This document shows positions 17,801-25,153 of a stretch of DNA of 64,000 nucleotides, piece by piece. Below the pieces are notes generated by a model that did not search any database, had not been told where the DNA came from, and worked only from the letters and a program-made list of their open reading frames with translations. This DNA is from Lentisphaerae bacterium GWF2_57_35. Its GTDB lineage: Bacteria > Verrucomicrobiota > Kiritimatiellia > CAIQIC01 > GWF2-57-35. The position numbers were made by a program, and so were the translations under genes. Numbering within the stretch: position 1 is the first letter of the stretch; each line of letters starts with the position of its first letter. Location of the stretch: NCBI GenBank assembly GCA_001804865.1, contig MHBK01000055.1, positions 25,749 through 89,748 on the forward strand. The letters run 5' to 3'.

Positions 17801-18321
17801 CCGTTGTTGTTACGGCCGAGGCCGATATCTACTACCATTTTACCAATTGGACCGGCGAGCTGCCGCCCGGCTCGGCACAGGACAATCCTTTGTTGCTGGC
17901 CATGCCCAGCCGACGCAGCGTCATGGCTCATTTTGTTCCGGACTTGGCCACAAACCAAACCCCGGTCTGGTGGTTGGCCGAGCATGGATTGACCAACCAG
18001 GCCTGGGATGTGGAGGCCGAATTGGATCAGGACGGGGATCGATTATGGACCTGGCAGGAGTGGCTCGCCGGCACAGACCCAACCAACCGGTTTTCCGTGT
18101 TGGAAGCTCTGTCGCCAGGCCAGGCGCTTTCCGGCGGCTTCATCGTCCGTTGGTCGAGCGTCGCCGGCCGGACGTATCGCATCATGCAGTCTACCAATCT
18201 GGCGGGGACGGGCTTCCAACTCGTGACCAACCAGCTCTCCGCCACGCCCTCGGTCAATGTATATACGACCGGCTTGGGCGGCGCCGAAAACCGGTTTATC
18301 CGGATAGAACTCGATCCGTAA
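11860..18321 (+). CDS. Giant secreted lamin-tail-domain / CotH protein
   Basis: This 2153-residue extracellular protein has a signal sequence at 1-22. VSAC at 14-17 would also fit a lipobox. Landmarks are: a carbohydrate-binding-like region (25-190), three lamin tail domains with the I-NE-[IL]-M/L start and FVEL/YVEL motifs (about 203-345, 364-497, 500-663), a second carbohydrate-binding-like block (about 700-800), and an Ig-like segment (820-915). Then come a CotH kinase-like domain (about 950-1290, with WRGSPF, YRVQF and LLWDLDFAIG), three more lamin tail domains (about 1413-1567, 1580-1723, 1730-1870) and InlB-type repeats. An EF-hand-like DQDGDRLWTWQEW lies near 2060. It probably acts in cell-surface or polymer adhesion. 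AGGAGG precedes the start. Confidence 0.88.
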   Translation: MRALCFAVGISFFVSACSLQASTNMLRNPSFETQGSWEEQAYEWEWNWPYQQGGTWGTASRRNWRAVSGSWEGSICGTWAGSDNGGWWQELACVPAQRYRLSGFFHADGSGNKWTAGEQAMKIEFYTAETNYISQVDCHLQHIGPNWVRKEIEAAAPANAYLMQAIVYANSVGSYGALQFDDLSLASVDEASPEIFPGPSSRRTGLAISEIMYHPSDRADAKNLEYVEVFNSTPFTNQLTGWQLAGSVDYAFPTGAVLAPFSFLVVAKEPASVESVYGITQVYGPFTGSLPNSSGRVRLRNAQDAILLEVNYSDQPAWPVAADGAGHSLTLSQASYGEDNPLAWSPSIRPGGSPGGPEMPSGSLYPHVIVNEILAHTDPPQWDFVELFNTSTQAINLSGCMLSDQADTNLFFIPAGTTIPARGYQVYYANTNVSNPTNLPFNLSSKGEDLFFRAPDTTVVDCIRFGAQQNGMALGRFPDGASSFHELQTPSPAASNKALNIRSVVINELMYNPLSGEDDDEYVELHNTSGVSVDISRWRFTEGITFDFPNGTTLPAGGYLVVAKNAVRLLSNYPALSCANTLGGFGGGLANGGERIVLAKPDDPLLPEQDFVIVDEVTYQDGGRWGAWSDGGGSSLELTDPLSDNRQAANWADSDETAKSSWTWVQYTNTLDHGMTKDGAPIDELHLLMLGAGECLVDNVEAVRYGVNYVVNGTFESGLSGWTIQGNHVRSGLTNSGYAGSYSLRVRASGGGDTGANRIKTVLSSYFYPGNTGILRARARWLRGSPLLLLRLKGNYLEAEGSLPVPKNLGTPGQANSRRVTNAGPAIWDVAHSPILPAVGQPVTVTARVHDPNGINYVRVKFRLDPFTSTSTVAMAHIGGGVYRGVIPGQAEGQLAAFHIEARDAHASLVIARFPADASARECLVRWGDSAVTSELGTYRFWLTQANVDEWTNRERHSDQYLDATFVYGNERVIYNAAIRWRGSPFVRPSLLDPMDYESRGAYRVQFPDDDRLLGVDELNLDTLEQYKDATLQRERTCFMMAEQLGLPFSYQRYVFVYLNGIQHPFAYADTHHVESDYLSTWYPDRDGGELFKVDDWFEFNSFNANDFASENADLGVYATTGGLKKKARYRWCWENKSNQDYTHLFELVDAAHLPDAAYAGTLSALADMEQWMKVFAFRHVLGDWDGYGYNRGKNMLMYQPPAAKWQMLLWDLDFAIGSDTGTYPDADLFQVADYTPVVKRMIEYPPFRRMYWQTLLAAVQGPLLSARVQPMMNEVHRALLANGVAAWSPSISRDGFTNPQSWISQRRNYMVGQLSSMTNFNLAITSNGGGNFSTNRNAITLSGLAPIQAHSLAINGVVYELQWTSVTAWSVQLALTSGVNPIVVAGYDANGQAIPGMSDSMAITYTGADQAPEGQVVFSEIMYQPVPELAEFLELYNRSTNYAFNLMGYRLAGVDYIFEEGAVLGPTQFMVLVENRAGFAAAYSNAAAVAGEYSGKLDNGGERLRLMRTVSSNETIVDEVIFSPQPPWPSAAAGSGASLQLIDARRDRNRVGNWAADTNRLFTPGAANSTTSSLPEFPLLWLNEIQPNNLSGRQDRMGEREPWIELYNGAGTVQALTNYYLTDNYANLTRWAFTNGAVCSNGFLVVIADGEPGESSTNEPHASFRLSLTNGSLALVHSNAGRRIVVDYINHPRVAADRSYGSSPDGVWTNRGIFMTPSPGATNGPLLANRSIVINEWMADNAYTIKNEYNEWADWFELYNAGDEAVDLTGYTLTDKLSQPDKWTIPSNIVIGAQQYLMVWADSRNSTSNMHTSFALSKGGEALGFYTPDGVALDTIVFGAQTTDVSQGRWPDAHGAPFYYMKKPTPGSANLLSSNRFTLTVQTQRGTASPAAGQYTNFHGALLNADISDPSAAGGTQYVCRGWSMLGQEPRNGSGATLTMAVTNHAALTWLWDTNVWLETDCEGSGAVQSVEGWHRLGTTVVVTAEADIYYHFTNWTGELPPGSAQDNPLLLAMPSRRSVMAHFVPDLATNQTPVWWLAEHGLTNQAWDVEAELDQDGDRLWTWQEWLAGTDPTNRFSVLEALSPGQALSGGFIVRWSSVAGRTYRIMQSTNLAGTGFQLVTNQLSATPSVNVYTTGLGGAENRFIRIELDP

Positions 18322-18395
18322 TTTCGAGATGGATTTTGTAGTAACCGCTCCGATCGACACGAAGGCGGCGATGGTCCTAGCCTGAGGATTCCTGT

Positions 18396-19598
18396 TTATC
18401 TGCCGATTCGTTTCTCCCATTGCGCTAAGAACAAGGGCCAAGGTTGAATGGCCGTGCCATTCAAGTCGGCAATTTCAATGTTGCCCGTGCAGACCAACAC
18501 GGGTTTGGCGCAACGTTTCGGTTTTGTTAGCGACATAAAGCGGTGAAGCATATCCATGTGTCTCGGCATGGGGGTGGCCGTACGTTTGATCTCCACCGGA
18601 TACAATTGCCCCTTCCACGGAATAATCAGATCGACCTCCAGGCCATCATGGGATCGCCAGAAATAGAACTCCGGACGCAGGCCTGCCGCAACAAAAATCT
18701 TGTGCAATTCGCTCACGATCCAGCCTTCGAAAAACGCGCCGCCCATGGGGCCTGCCCACAGGGTGTCGGCATCCGCATGCCTGGTGAGATAGGCGGCAAG
18801 AGCTGAATCGAGGAAATAGGCCTTGGAGGTACGAATTAATCGCTTGCCGAGATTTTCGAAATAGGGCGGCAGGTGTAGGACGATGTACGATGCCTCGAGA
18901 ATGGATATCCACTCCCTTACCGTAGGCTGGCTTATGCCGCATTCTCGCGAAATCGCCGCTTTATTGATTTCTTGTCCGTGTCGTGCGGCTAGCAGTCCAA
19001 GAAAAAGTTCGAAGGTTCGTTGGTCTCGAATGCCATCCAACTGGCGCACGTCTCTTTCCACATAAGTTTGCAGATAACTCGATAGCCAGAGTTCGCGGTG
19101 ATCCGGATGCAGGACCAGAGCGGGATACGTCCCCCTCCAGATTAATTCGGCCAAAGACAAGGTTCCCGCATCGGGACGTTCGGCAACATTGAAGGGCGGT
19201 AGTTCCAGAATAGCGATGCGCCCGGCGAGAGAATCGCTGACATTCCTCATCATTTGGAATTGCTGTGAACCGGTTAGAACCCATCGCCCGCTCCGTTCTC
19301 GTTCACGGTCAATGGCCGTCTTGAGATGCGAGAATAGTTCCGGAACATACTGCACTTCATCAAGAATGACGGGTTGGGAGCCGAAGCCGGCCAGAAAAGC
19401 GTTGGGATCCTGAAGGGCGTACTGTCGTTGCAGCGGATCGTCAAAAGACACGTAAGCGTATTTTTTGCCCAGCGTATGTTTAAGAAACGTGGTTTTACCT
19501 GATTGGCGCGGGCCTGTGACCAGCACAGCGGGAAAGCCCTGCAAGGCTTTCTTCAGCGTGCCTTCCATCGAACGAGGGATGTAGGTATCTGTATGCAT
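18396..19598 (-). CDS. AAA ATPase with DUF4143 domain
   Basis: This 400-residue protein has a P-loop GPRQSGKTT (29-37) and a Walker B VILDEVQ. An LTGSQQF sensor segment and a C-terminal DUF4143 nuclease-like half (about 200-400, with FYFWRSHDGLEVDLII) follow. Such solitary ATPases are widespread, often horizontally acquired, and of unclear function. Some have been proposed to belong to toxin- or defence-like modules. ATG at 19598 was preferred over the AT-rich upstream extension to 19634. No partner gene is adjacent. Its codon use and AT content differ slightly from its neighbours. Confidence 0.85.
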   Translation of the reverse strand: MHTDTYIPRSMEGTLKKALQGFPAVLVTGPRQSGKTTFLKHTLGKKYAYVSFDDPLQRQYALQDPNAFLAGFGSQPVILDEVQYVPELFSHLKTAIDRERERSGRWVLTGSQQFQMMRNVSDSLAGRIAILELPPFNVAERPDAGTLSLAELIWRGTYPALVLHPDHRELWLSSYLQTYVERDVRQLDGIRDQRTFELFLGLLAARHGQEINKAAISRECGISQPTVREWISILEASYIVLHLPPYFENLGKRLIRTSKAYFLDSALAAYLTRHADADTLWAGPMGGAFFEGWIVSELHKIFVAAGLRPEFYFWRSHDGLEVDLIIPWKGQLYPVEIKRTATPMPRHMDMLHRFMSLTKPKRCAKPVLVCTGNIEIADLNGTAIQPWPLFLAQWEKRIGR

Positions 19599-19691
19599 GA
19601 CGCCAAAAATAAGAACGAATCTTATAATTGTCAATAGCGATGTTGGATGTTGCGTTGTAGTCTCTTGCGAGGCTCCTGCTTAAAAAACGGG

Positions 19692-20639
19692 CTAGGGCAA
19701 CGGTTGTTGCCGTTGCCACTCAAATTGCGCGCGAAGACCGTCGCGGACGGGTGTTTGCGGCTGGTAACCCAAAACCCGCTTGATCTTTTCGATATGAGCG
19801 GAAGTGTGCTGCTGATCGCCGGGGCGGGGCGGCTTGCGATCGATCACGATCTTTTTGCCGGACAATTCCTCGAGGAAAGCAATGGCCTGATTCAAGGTAA
19901 TGATTTCCCCGCCGCCGACATTGAACACTTGGCCCGCCGAGACCGAGCGTTTTTCGAACGCTAACAAGGTCGCGTTGACGCAGTCCGCCACGTACGTGTT
20001 GCTGCGCGTTTGAGAGCCGTCGCCGAACATCGTGAACGGCTCGCCGGTTTGAAGGCAGCGTATAAGGATGTTGTAGGCCATGTCGGGCCGTTGGCGCGGG
20101 CCGTACACGGAAAAGTAACGCAGAATCGTAATCGGCAATCCGAAATTGGCTTCAAAGGCCCGGCAAAGTTGCTCGGCGCCGACCTTCGTAATGCCATAGG
20201 GAGAAAACGGCGCCAGCGGCATGTCCTCGGCGCCCGCCGCTTCACGTCCATAAACGCTGGAAGTCGATACATGAATGACGTGCGGCGGAGTCTTCTGGGT
20301 GCGCGCCGCATCCAGCAGCCGCTTCGTGCCGATCATATTGCAGGAGGCATACAACTCGAAATCGCTCCAGCTTTTCATCAGCCCCGCCATGGCGGCTTCG
20401 TGAAAAATCACATCGCAACCCTCGACCACAGACGTCAAATCGTCACAACGCAGATCCAGTTCGCGAAATATAAAGGACGCGCTTTGAATCAAGCCGGCCA
20501 GGTTGGTTTCCTTCAAAGGGCGCGGATAGTAAGGAATAAAGGCATCCACGCCTGCCACCTCATGCCCGCGCGCCACTAAAGCCTCGCATAGATGAGATCC
20601 AATAAACCCCGCCGCCCCAGTTACCAAGCATCGACTCAT
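19692..20639 (-). CDS. NAD-dependent nucleotide-sugar epimerase/dehydratase
   Basis: This 315-residue extended short-chain dehydrogenase has the Rossmann motif TGAAGFIGS (7-15) and the SSVYG strand. It also carries the catalytic YGITK motif (about 148-152) and the RYFSVYGPRQRPDMA signature of UDP-glucuronate/UDP-glucose 4-epimerases. A terminal conserved RPGDQQHTSA segment binds the nucleotide sugar. It likely supplies an epimerised sugar nucleotide for surface polysaccharide. It is monocistronic, and the exact sugar is not decidable. Confidence 0.88.
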   Translation of the reverse strand: MSRCLVTGAAGFIGSHLCEALVARGHEVAGVDAFIPYYPRPLKETNLAGLIQSASFIFRELDLRCDDLTSVVEGCDVIFHEAAMAGLMKSWSDFELYASCNMIGTKRLLDAARTQKTPPHVIHVSTSSVYGREAAGAEDMPLAPFSPYGITKVGAEQLCRAFEANFGLPITILRYFSVYGPRQRPDMAYNILIRCLQTGEPFTMFGDGSQTRSNTYVADCVNATLLAFEKRSVSAGQVFNVGGGEIITLNQAIAFLEELSGKKIVIDRKPPRPGDQQHTSAHIEKIKRVLGYQPQTPVRDGLRAQFEWQRQQPLP

Positions 20640-21021
20640 AACACGTGTATTCCTTGCCTCAATGAATGAAGCCGCATCCTCTCATAAAACGAGCAAAAAA
20701 GGAAGAATTATGAACGGGGCGTCCAAAGACGATGCGATTTCTTGTTTATGCGTGAGCAAGGCGTCAAACAGCTTCAAGGACACCTCCTCTGGATCCTCTT
20801 TTATCCGTGGGACGCTCTGCCATCCGTCAGAGCGGAACCCTCCAAAGTCTTTGAGAGCCTGTTTTTGGCAAACGATAGGTCTATACGATTTATGTATAAA
20901 AGACAGCCCTGTGGCCCGTCTCCAAAAGGGAGTCATGGAGCCGGGACGACCTCGTCCCGGTTCTTGCCCTGGGTTTGAAATCGGGCGTTGAGACCGCGAA
21001 AGATCGCGCTTATAGTGTGTC
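20640..21021. other. Intergenic region with one strong hairpin
   Basis: This is the divergent region between the epimerase gene and the phosphodiesterase-like gene. The minus-strand frame 20682-21023 crosses a palindrome and shows no family resemblance, so I treat the region as non-coding. The hairpin at 20937-20961 is the only clear structure. Confidence 0.45.
20937..20961 (+). repeat. Hairpin related to the one at 251-276
   Basis: GGAG is followed by the stem CCGGGACGA / TCGTCCCGG with a two-base loop. The minus strand of 251-276 reads the same except that one G-C stem pair is replaced by A-T on both sides of the stem, which keeps the pairing intact. Confidence 0.65.
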
Positions 21022-22218
21022 ATGCCTTTGATATCCCAAGGAAAACTGAAGGACTTTTATCTGCCTGACTATGACGGCGGCAGCATCGTGAATTTGATGT
21101 CGTCGATCATCCGATCCCGGGGCGGACGATCGCCGCATCGGGAACTGGACGGTCTTCCGGCGCGAGAGCTGGCCGCGTGGAAGAAGGTGATTTACCTGGT
21201 CGTCGATGGAATGGGAGCCCAGCAACTCGGGCGACATCTTGACGCGGGCAAGGGAAGGCATTTTTTTGCGGCCCATTCCTATCGGACGATTACGACCGTT
21301 TGCCCGGCGACGACGGCGGCGGCCATCACGACGTTTCTCACGGGGGTGACGCCCACCGAACACGGGATTCTCGGCTGGCATTTGCATCTGCCGGATTTAG
21401 GGTTGGTCGGTACGATTCTTCCCGCGGTAACACGAACCGGCTCGCCGCTGGCGGGACCAGAATTCAATTTGCGGAAGTATCTGGGCATTCCTTCTTATCT
21501 GGCGTCAACCAAAGGTCCGCGAACGCTCATTTCCTGGGGGGATATTCCCAAGGGCCGGTTTAACCGCGTGTTTCAAGGTTGGACCTCTGTGGCGACCTGC
21601 ACCACGCTACGCGGGTTGGAGCGCCAGATGGCTGCGTTCGCCCGACAAAAGGGGCGGGGGCTGGCTTATGCCTATTGGCCGGAATACGATTCGCGATGTC
21701 ATTCCAAAGGCTGTGCGAGCCGCTCCACTGTCCGGCACATGGACGAGATCGATGGCATGCTGGCCCGGCTGGTTGAACAGCTTCAGGGGACGGAGACGAT
21801 TCTGCTGATCACGGCGGATCATGGCCTGGTGGATTCGATACTGGAGCAACGGATCGATCTGCGGGCTCTCCCCGGCTTTTACGATTGCCTGGCCATGTTG
21901 ACGTCGGGCGATGCGCGCCTGGTTCACTGCTTTGTGCGGCCCGGAAAAGTCGCCCAGTTTAAGGCTGTCGTCGAGCAACGGCTGTCGCATGCGGGAGTTT
22001 GCGTGACCGGACAGGAATTGATCGGGATGGGCGCTTTCGGTCCCGGCAAAACTCATCCGGCCTTTGCCTCCCGGGTGGGAGATTTTGTCCTCCTGGCAAA
22101 GCCCGGCTACACCTTCGCCTCCACGCCGGCCGGCTGCAAGGTGAAGTTCAATGTGGCCAATCACGGCGGCTTATCGCCGGACGAAAGTCTCGTTCCTCTT
22201 TTCAGGGTAGCCTCGTGA
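21022..22218 (+). CDS. Type I phosphodiesterase / nucleotide pyrophosphatase-like protein
   Basis: This 398-residue member of the alkaline phosphatase superfamily has a YLVVDGMG metal site (about 58). TTVCPATTAAAITTFLTG carries the threonine nucleophile and is followed by TPTEHGILGW, the usual PDE/NPP continuation. A later LLITADHGLVD supplies the second Asp-His pair. No signal peptide is visible, so it probably acts in the cytoplasm. The substrate is unknown. It overlaps the next gene by four bases (GTGA), suggesting a two-gene operon. Confidence 0.82.
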   Translation: MPLISQGKLKDFYLPDYDGGSIVNLMSSIIRSRGGRSPHRELDGLPARELAAWKKVIYLVVDGMGAQQLGRHLDAGKGRHFFAAHSYRTITTVCPATTAAAITTFLTGVTPTEHGILGWHLHLPDLGLVGTILPAVTRTGSPLAGPEFNLRKYLGIPSYLASTKGPRTLISWGDIPKGRFNRVFQGWTSVATCTTLRGLERQMAAFARQKGRGLAYAYWPEYDSRCHSKGCASRSTVRHMDEIDGMLARLVEQLQGTETILLITADHGLVDSILEQRIDLRALPGFYDCLAMLTSGDARLVHCFVRPGKVAQFKAVVEQRLSHAGVCVTGQELIGMGAFGPGKTHPAFASRVGDFVLLAKPGYTFASTPAGCKVKFNVANHGGLSPDESLVPLFRVAS

Positions 22219-22547
22219 AGACGGAGCTTGCGCGAAGGAAGCTCCTTCCCTGTCTTGCAGGCCTTCTCCTGTTGATGACTCCGGCGTCTGCATCGGCAGA
22301 ACCCCTGCTGGGCGAATTCAACATCAAGAGTCTCTATTTCCAAAAGCTATTGTCCGTGATTCATCGCGAATCCTGGTTGAGCAAGGCGCCGACTTTTGAG
22401 TTTACGCTTTTGCGGGAGACCGGCCTGTTGCGCTATCAGATCGGAGGGGTCGATGTGCAATTGTTGAATACGCCGGCGTGGGTGGGCTACGAGTATCTGG
22501 CGGACGGCGAAGTGATGCTCATCGTAAAATTGAAACAAAAATGGTAG
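22215..22547 (+). CDS. Small exported protein of unknown function
   Basis: This 110-residue protein starts at a GTG overlapping the previous stop (GTGA). It has a basic n-region and the hydrophobic LLPCLAGLLLLMTPASASA, a clear signal peptide cleaved near Ala 30. The mature part of about 80 residues has no cysteines and no recognised motif. Coupling to the phosphodiesterase-like gene suggests a shared pathway, but nothing in it states which. Longer upstream readings of this frame lie inside the preceding gene and were rejected. Confidence 0.65.
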   Translation: MKTELARRKLLPCLAGLLLLMTPASASAEPLLGEFNIKSLYFQKLLSVIHRESWLSKAPTFEFTLLRETGLLRYQIGGVDVQLLNTPAWVGYEYLADGEVMLIVKLKQKW

Positions 22548-22552
22548 AGACG

Positions 22553-22690
22553 CTTAACAAAAAACCGCGAGAGGGTACACTATACATTAGCTCTGTGAGC
22601 CGGTCAGGCCTCGGGATCAAATACACCGAGAAAAAGAAGTAATTCACACAGCCCGTGAAGAGACTGACCCGCTCGCAGGGCCTTTTTATT
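22553..22690 (+). ncRNA. Candidate structured small RNA / terminator between convergent genes
   Basis: TTAACA (about 22553) and TACACT with roughly 16-17 bases between them could form a promoter. The following ~100 bases contain nested complementary arms: GAGCCGGTCAG at 22597-22607 with CTGACCCGCTC at 22664-22674, and CTCGG with CCGAG inside. They end in GGGCCTTTTTATT. This could be a small RNA gene or only the bidirectional terminator of the two convergent operons. The GGTCAGGCC core recalls SRP RNA, but the diagnostic GGAA tetraloop region is absent. No Rfam family is recognised. Confidence 0.35.
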
Positions 22691-24380
22691 GCCCGCGATC
22701 CTTGTCGAATAGCCCGTTGAGCAGTTGCACGCCCAGGGCATTTTCCTTCAGCGACTTCAAGGATTGGAAAAGATCTTCCAGAGCAAGCAGTTCCTCCAGG
22801 ACGACCAGACGCAGGACGTGTTCGTGCTTTTCGTGCGTGGTCATCGATATGCTCGATCCTTCATGGGTGATCGAAAAAGTCATGTCGTCCTTGCGGACCT
22901 GAAAAGTATTGATGTCGTGCGTAACGCGGTATACGTAGAACTCCTCGCTGCGAAACGCGTTGGCAATTCGGACCATCATGAATTCGGCCAGGTCGGTGCT
23001 GGGGAAATCCAGCGAGATGGTTTTGAGGGATTCCTGGTTTTTTTCTGCGCCGGCGCGCAGGCTTGAACCTCCTTCAAAACTCTTCACCAGCAAGGGCGGG
23101 GCTATCACGGTGGTGATCATGGTCATCATGATGGCCACGCCAAAAACGTCGGGCTGGATGGTTCCGGTCGACAAGCCGATGCCGGCGACAATCAAAGCCA
23201 CTTCACCGCGGGGCACCATGCCGATGCCGACCCTCATGGCTCCCCGGAAGCTGAACTTCATCAGCCAGGCCGGCACACCGCATCCGACCAGCTTCGAGAG
23301 GATGGCTACGATGGAGTAGATGAATCCAAAAACGACCACGCCGCTCATGGCCCGAAAATCGACCAGCATGCCCATGACGCAGAAGAAGACCGGAATCAGG
23401 GCATTATATAGCCCCTGCAACTCGTGCTGGATCAATTGGACCAAATCGGTGCGGGATAAGGACAGGCCCATGATGTAGGCGCCGATAATCATGGCCAGGC
23501 CGGCTTTTTCGGAAAGGCCCGCGAGCAGGAGCGCCAAGCCAAAAGCCAGAGAGGCGATGAGTTCGGCCGACTTGAAGAGCTTGAGCAGTTGGGTGACCCG
23601 GCGCGCCAGCAGCAAGCCCAAGGCGGTGCAGACGACCCAGAAGGTGAGCGCCTTGAGAGCGATCACCAGAATGTGATGCCAATTCACCACGCCGCTGGCT
23701 TGTGCCACCTTGGACATGCCGACGACAATCGCCAGCACGATGATGCCGATCACGTCGTCCAGCACGGCCCCGGCCAGAATGGTGACGCCTTCGGGCGAAT
23801 CCATCTTGCGCTTCTCGGAAAGAATGCGCGCTGTGATGCCCACCGAGGTGGCCGTGGAGATGGTGCCCATGAACAAGGCCGCCGGCGACATAAACGAATC
23901 GGCGACATGGAAAAAAATTGCGCACAGATCCCCCAATACGAAGGACACGATCACGCCGCCGATGCCGACCGCCGAGCCGACCACGGAATAACGCAGGAAG
24001 GTGGCCAGATCGGTTTCGAGTCCCGACAGAAAAAGCAGAACGATGGAGGCGAGCGTCGCGATGGCATAGAGTTCGGGCGACACCGGTACCGCCGTCATGG
24101 GCAGCGGAAAGAGGCTTCCCCACCCGGGAATGGACAGGCTGCCCAAGGCGTAGGGGCCGATGAGCATGCCCGTGACCAGTTCGCCCAGTACTCCGGGAAG
24201 TTTTAGGATTTTTTTAAGCAGGAATCCGCCCAGCCGGGCGCTGATGATGATGACGCCGAGTTGAAAGATGAACCGCAGCATCAACGGCCCCATCTCCGAG
24301 GAATATTCTTCCGCAATGATCGCGGCGCCTTCGACCACCGCGGTGGTCAAAGCTGTGGCCGTCTGCTCAATGTTTGTCAT
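22686..24380 (-). CDS. CPA2-family cation/proton antiporter
   Basis: This 564-residue inner-membrane protein has about 13 hydrophobic segments in its first 430 residues. LGELVTGMLIGPYALG in the first domain and GAVLDDVIGIIVLAIVVG in the core match the Na+/H+ exchanger / KefB-type transporter family, with the paired Asp of the ion site. The C-terminal 130 residues are soluble and lack the RCK/TrkA-N signature of Kef proteins. It likely exchanges Na+ or K+ for protons. A PtsN-like EIIA gene lies just upstream on the same strand, which suggests phosphotransfer control of cation transport. Confidence 0.87.
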   Translation of the reverse strand: MTNIEQTATALTTAVVEGAAIIAEEYSSEMGPLMLRFIFQLGVIIISARLGGFLLKKILKLPGVLGELVTGMLIGPYALGSLSIPGWGSLFPLPMTAVPVSPELYAIATLASIVLLFLSGLETDLATFLRYSVVGSAVGIGGVIVSFVLGDLCAIFFHVADSFMSPAALFMGTISTATSVGITARILSEKRKMDSPEGVTILAGAVLDDVIGIIVLAIVVGMSKVAQASGVVNWHHILVIALKALTFWVVCTALGLLLARRVTQLLKLFKSAELIASLAFGLALLLAGLSEKAGLAMIIGAYIMGLSLSRTDLVQLIQHELQGLYNALIPVFFCVMGMLVDFRAMSGVVVFGFIYSIVAILSKLVGCGVPAWLMKFSFRGAMRVGIGMVPRGEVALIVAGIGLSTGTIQPDVFGVAIMMTMITTVIAPPLLVKSFEGGSSLRAGAEKNQESLKTISLDFPSTDLAEFMMVRIANAFRSEEFYVYRVTHDINTFQVRKDDMTFSITHEGSSISMTTHEKHEHVLRLVVLEELLALEDLFQSLKSLKENALGVQLLNGLFDKDRGQ

Positions 24381-24467
24381 GTCGGTCTTTCGAAATAGCG
24401 ATCGCTTATGGCGGCGTCATCTAACGGCAGCGCGTTTTCAACCTTTGCCCTTATGCAAGGACGTGGA

Positions 24468-24923
24468 TTAGCCGGAGAGCGCTTCGATGACTTCGTCCGG
24501 GCTGGCGGCCTGGAGAATTCGTTCGCGAATCCGGACGTCGTTTAGATGACGGCTGACTTCCGCCAGAAACTGGATGTGCGGGCCGGTCCGATTATCCGGG
24601 GAAATGGTCATGACAAAAATGATGGAAGGCTTTCCGTCCAAGGCTCCGAAGTCGATGCCCTCCTTCTTGACGCCCAAGGCGGCGACCAGACTGGCGACCA
24701 CATCGGTTTTTCCATGCGGAATGGCAATGCCGTTTTGCATGCCGGTGGACATCTTATGTTCACGGTCCATCACGGCCTTAATGGCCGCGTCGCGATCCTT
24801 AAGATCCTTAATTCTTCCGGATTTCATCAATAAGCCGACCATTTCCTCGATGACTTCTTCCTTGGTCGAGCCACTCAAACTCAATGAAATGGTTTCCGGC
24901 GAAAGTACTTTCTTGAGATTCAT
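24468..24923 (-). CDS. ptsN: PTS EIIA domain protein, PtsN-like
   Basis: This 151-residue type-2 fructose/nitrogen-class EIIA domain has the phospho-accepting histidine in GIAIPHGKTD (His 70). The strands and the AALGVKKEGIDFG segment are typical. Being single-domain and next to a cation antiporter, it is more likely a regulatory phosphocarrier (PtsN role) than a sugar transporter part. No HPr, EI or EIIBC gene is in the window. The 138-bp mobile element separates it from atpC upstream on the same strand. Confidence 0.85.
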   Translation of the reverse strand: MNLKKVLSPETISLSLSGSTKEEVIEEMVGLLMKSGRIKDLKDRDAAIKAVMDREHKMSTGMQNGIAIPHGKTDVVASLVAALGVKKEGIDFGALDGKPSIIFVMTISPDNRTGPHIQFLAEVSRHLNDVRIRERILQAASPDEVIEALSG

Positions 24924-24997
24924 TCTACCGCTCCATGTTCAAAGTTGTGCATCTTGCGGCAGCTGGGCCTCAAAATCAAGACTCGAAACGATTTTCC

Positions 24998-25006
24998 AAG
25001 TATATC
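24998..25006 (+). repeat. Target-site duplication, left copy
   Basis: AAGTATATC directly precedes the 138-bp element at 25007 and is repeated immediately after it at 25145-25153. A 9-bp duplication shows that the element arrived by transposition. Confidence 0.85.
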
Positions 25007-25144
25007 GGGTGCATCTTGACACGGCCTCCGCGCATAAGAATAAGAATCCACGTCCTTACGGACGCGGCTACGTAGCTGCCGGCGTAAGCCGGTGGTTTCT
25101 TTCCAGTGCCAGACGTTGAGGAGGGGCCGTGTCAAGATGCACCC
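25007..25144 (+). mobile_element. 138-bp MITE-like element, copy 1
   Basis: The element is bounded by perfect 20-bp terminal inverted repeats, GGGTGCATCTTGACACGGCC, and flanked by a 9-bp target duplication (24998-25006 and 25145-25153). It has no coding capacity. The interior holds several palindromes, including CCGGCGTAAGCCGG and CACGTCCTTACGGACG. It lies between atpC and ptsN, with its right duplication overlapping the atpC stop codon. The same 138-bp element, inverted, is at 31590-31727. A transposase acting in trans is needed and none is in the window. Confidence 0.88.
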
Positions 25145-25153
25145 AAGTATATC
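25145..25153 (+). repeat. Target-site duplication, right copy
   Basis: This is the second AAGTATATC. It overlaps two bases of the atpC stop codon (TGA on the minus strand, 25154-25152), so the insertion occurred just past the end of atpC without changing its protein. Confidence 0.85.

Noticed and set aside
20682..21023. 113-codon minus-strand frame
   Set aside because: It spans a palindrome and an intergenic promoter region, and shows no domain or credible start.
22597..22690. Possible SRP RNA
   Set aside because: It has a GGTCAGGCC core but lacks the GGAA tetraloop and the following GCAGCC-type segment, so it was listed only as an unassigned candidate RNA.
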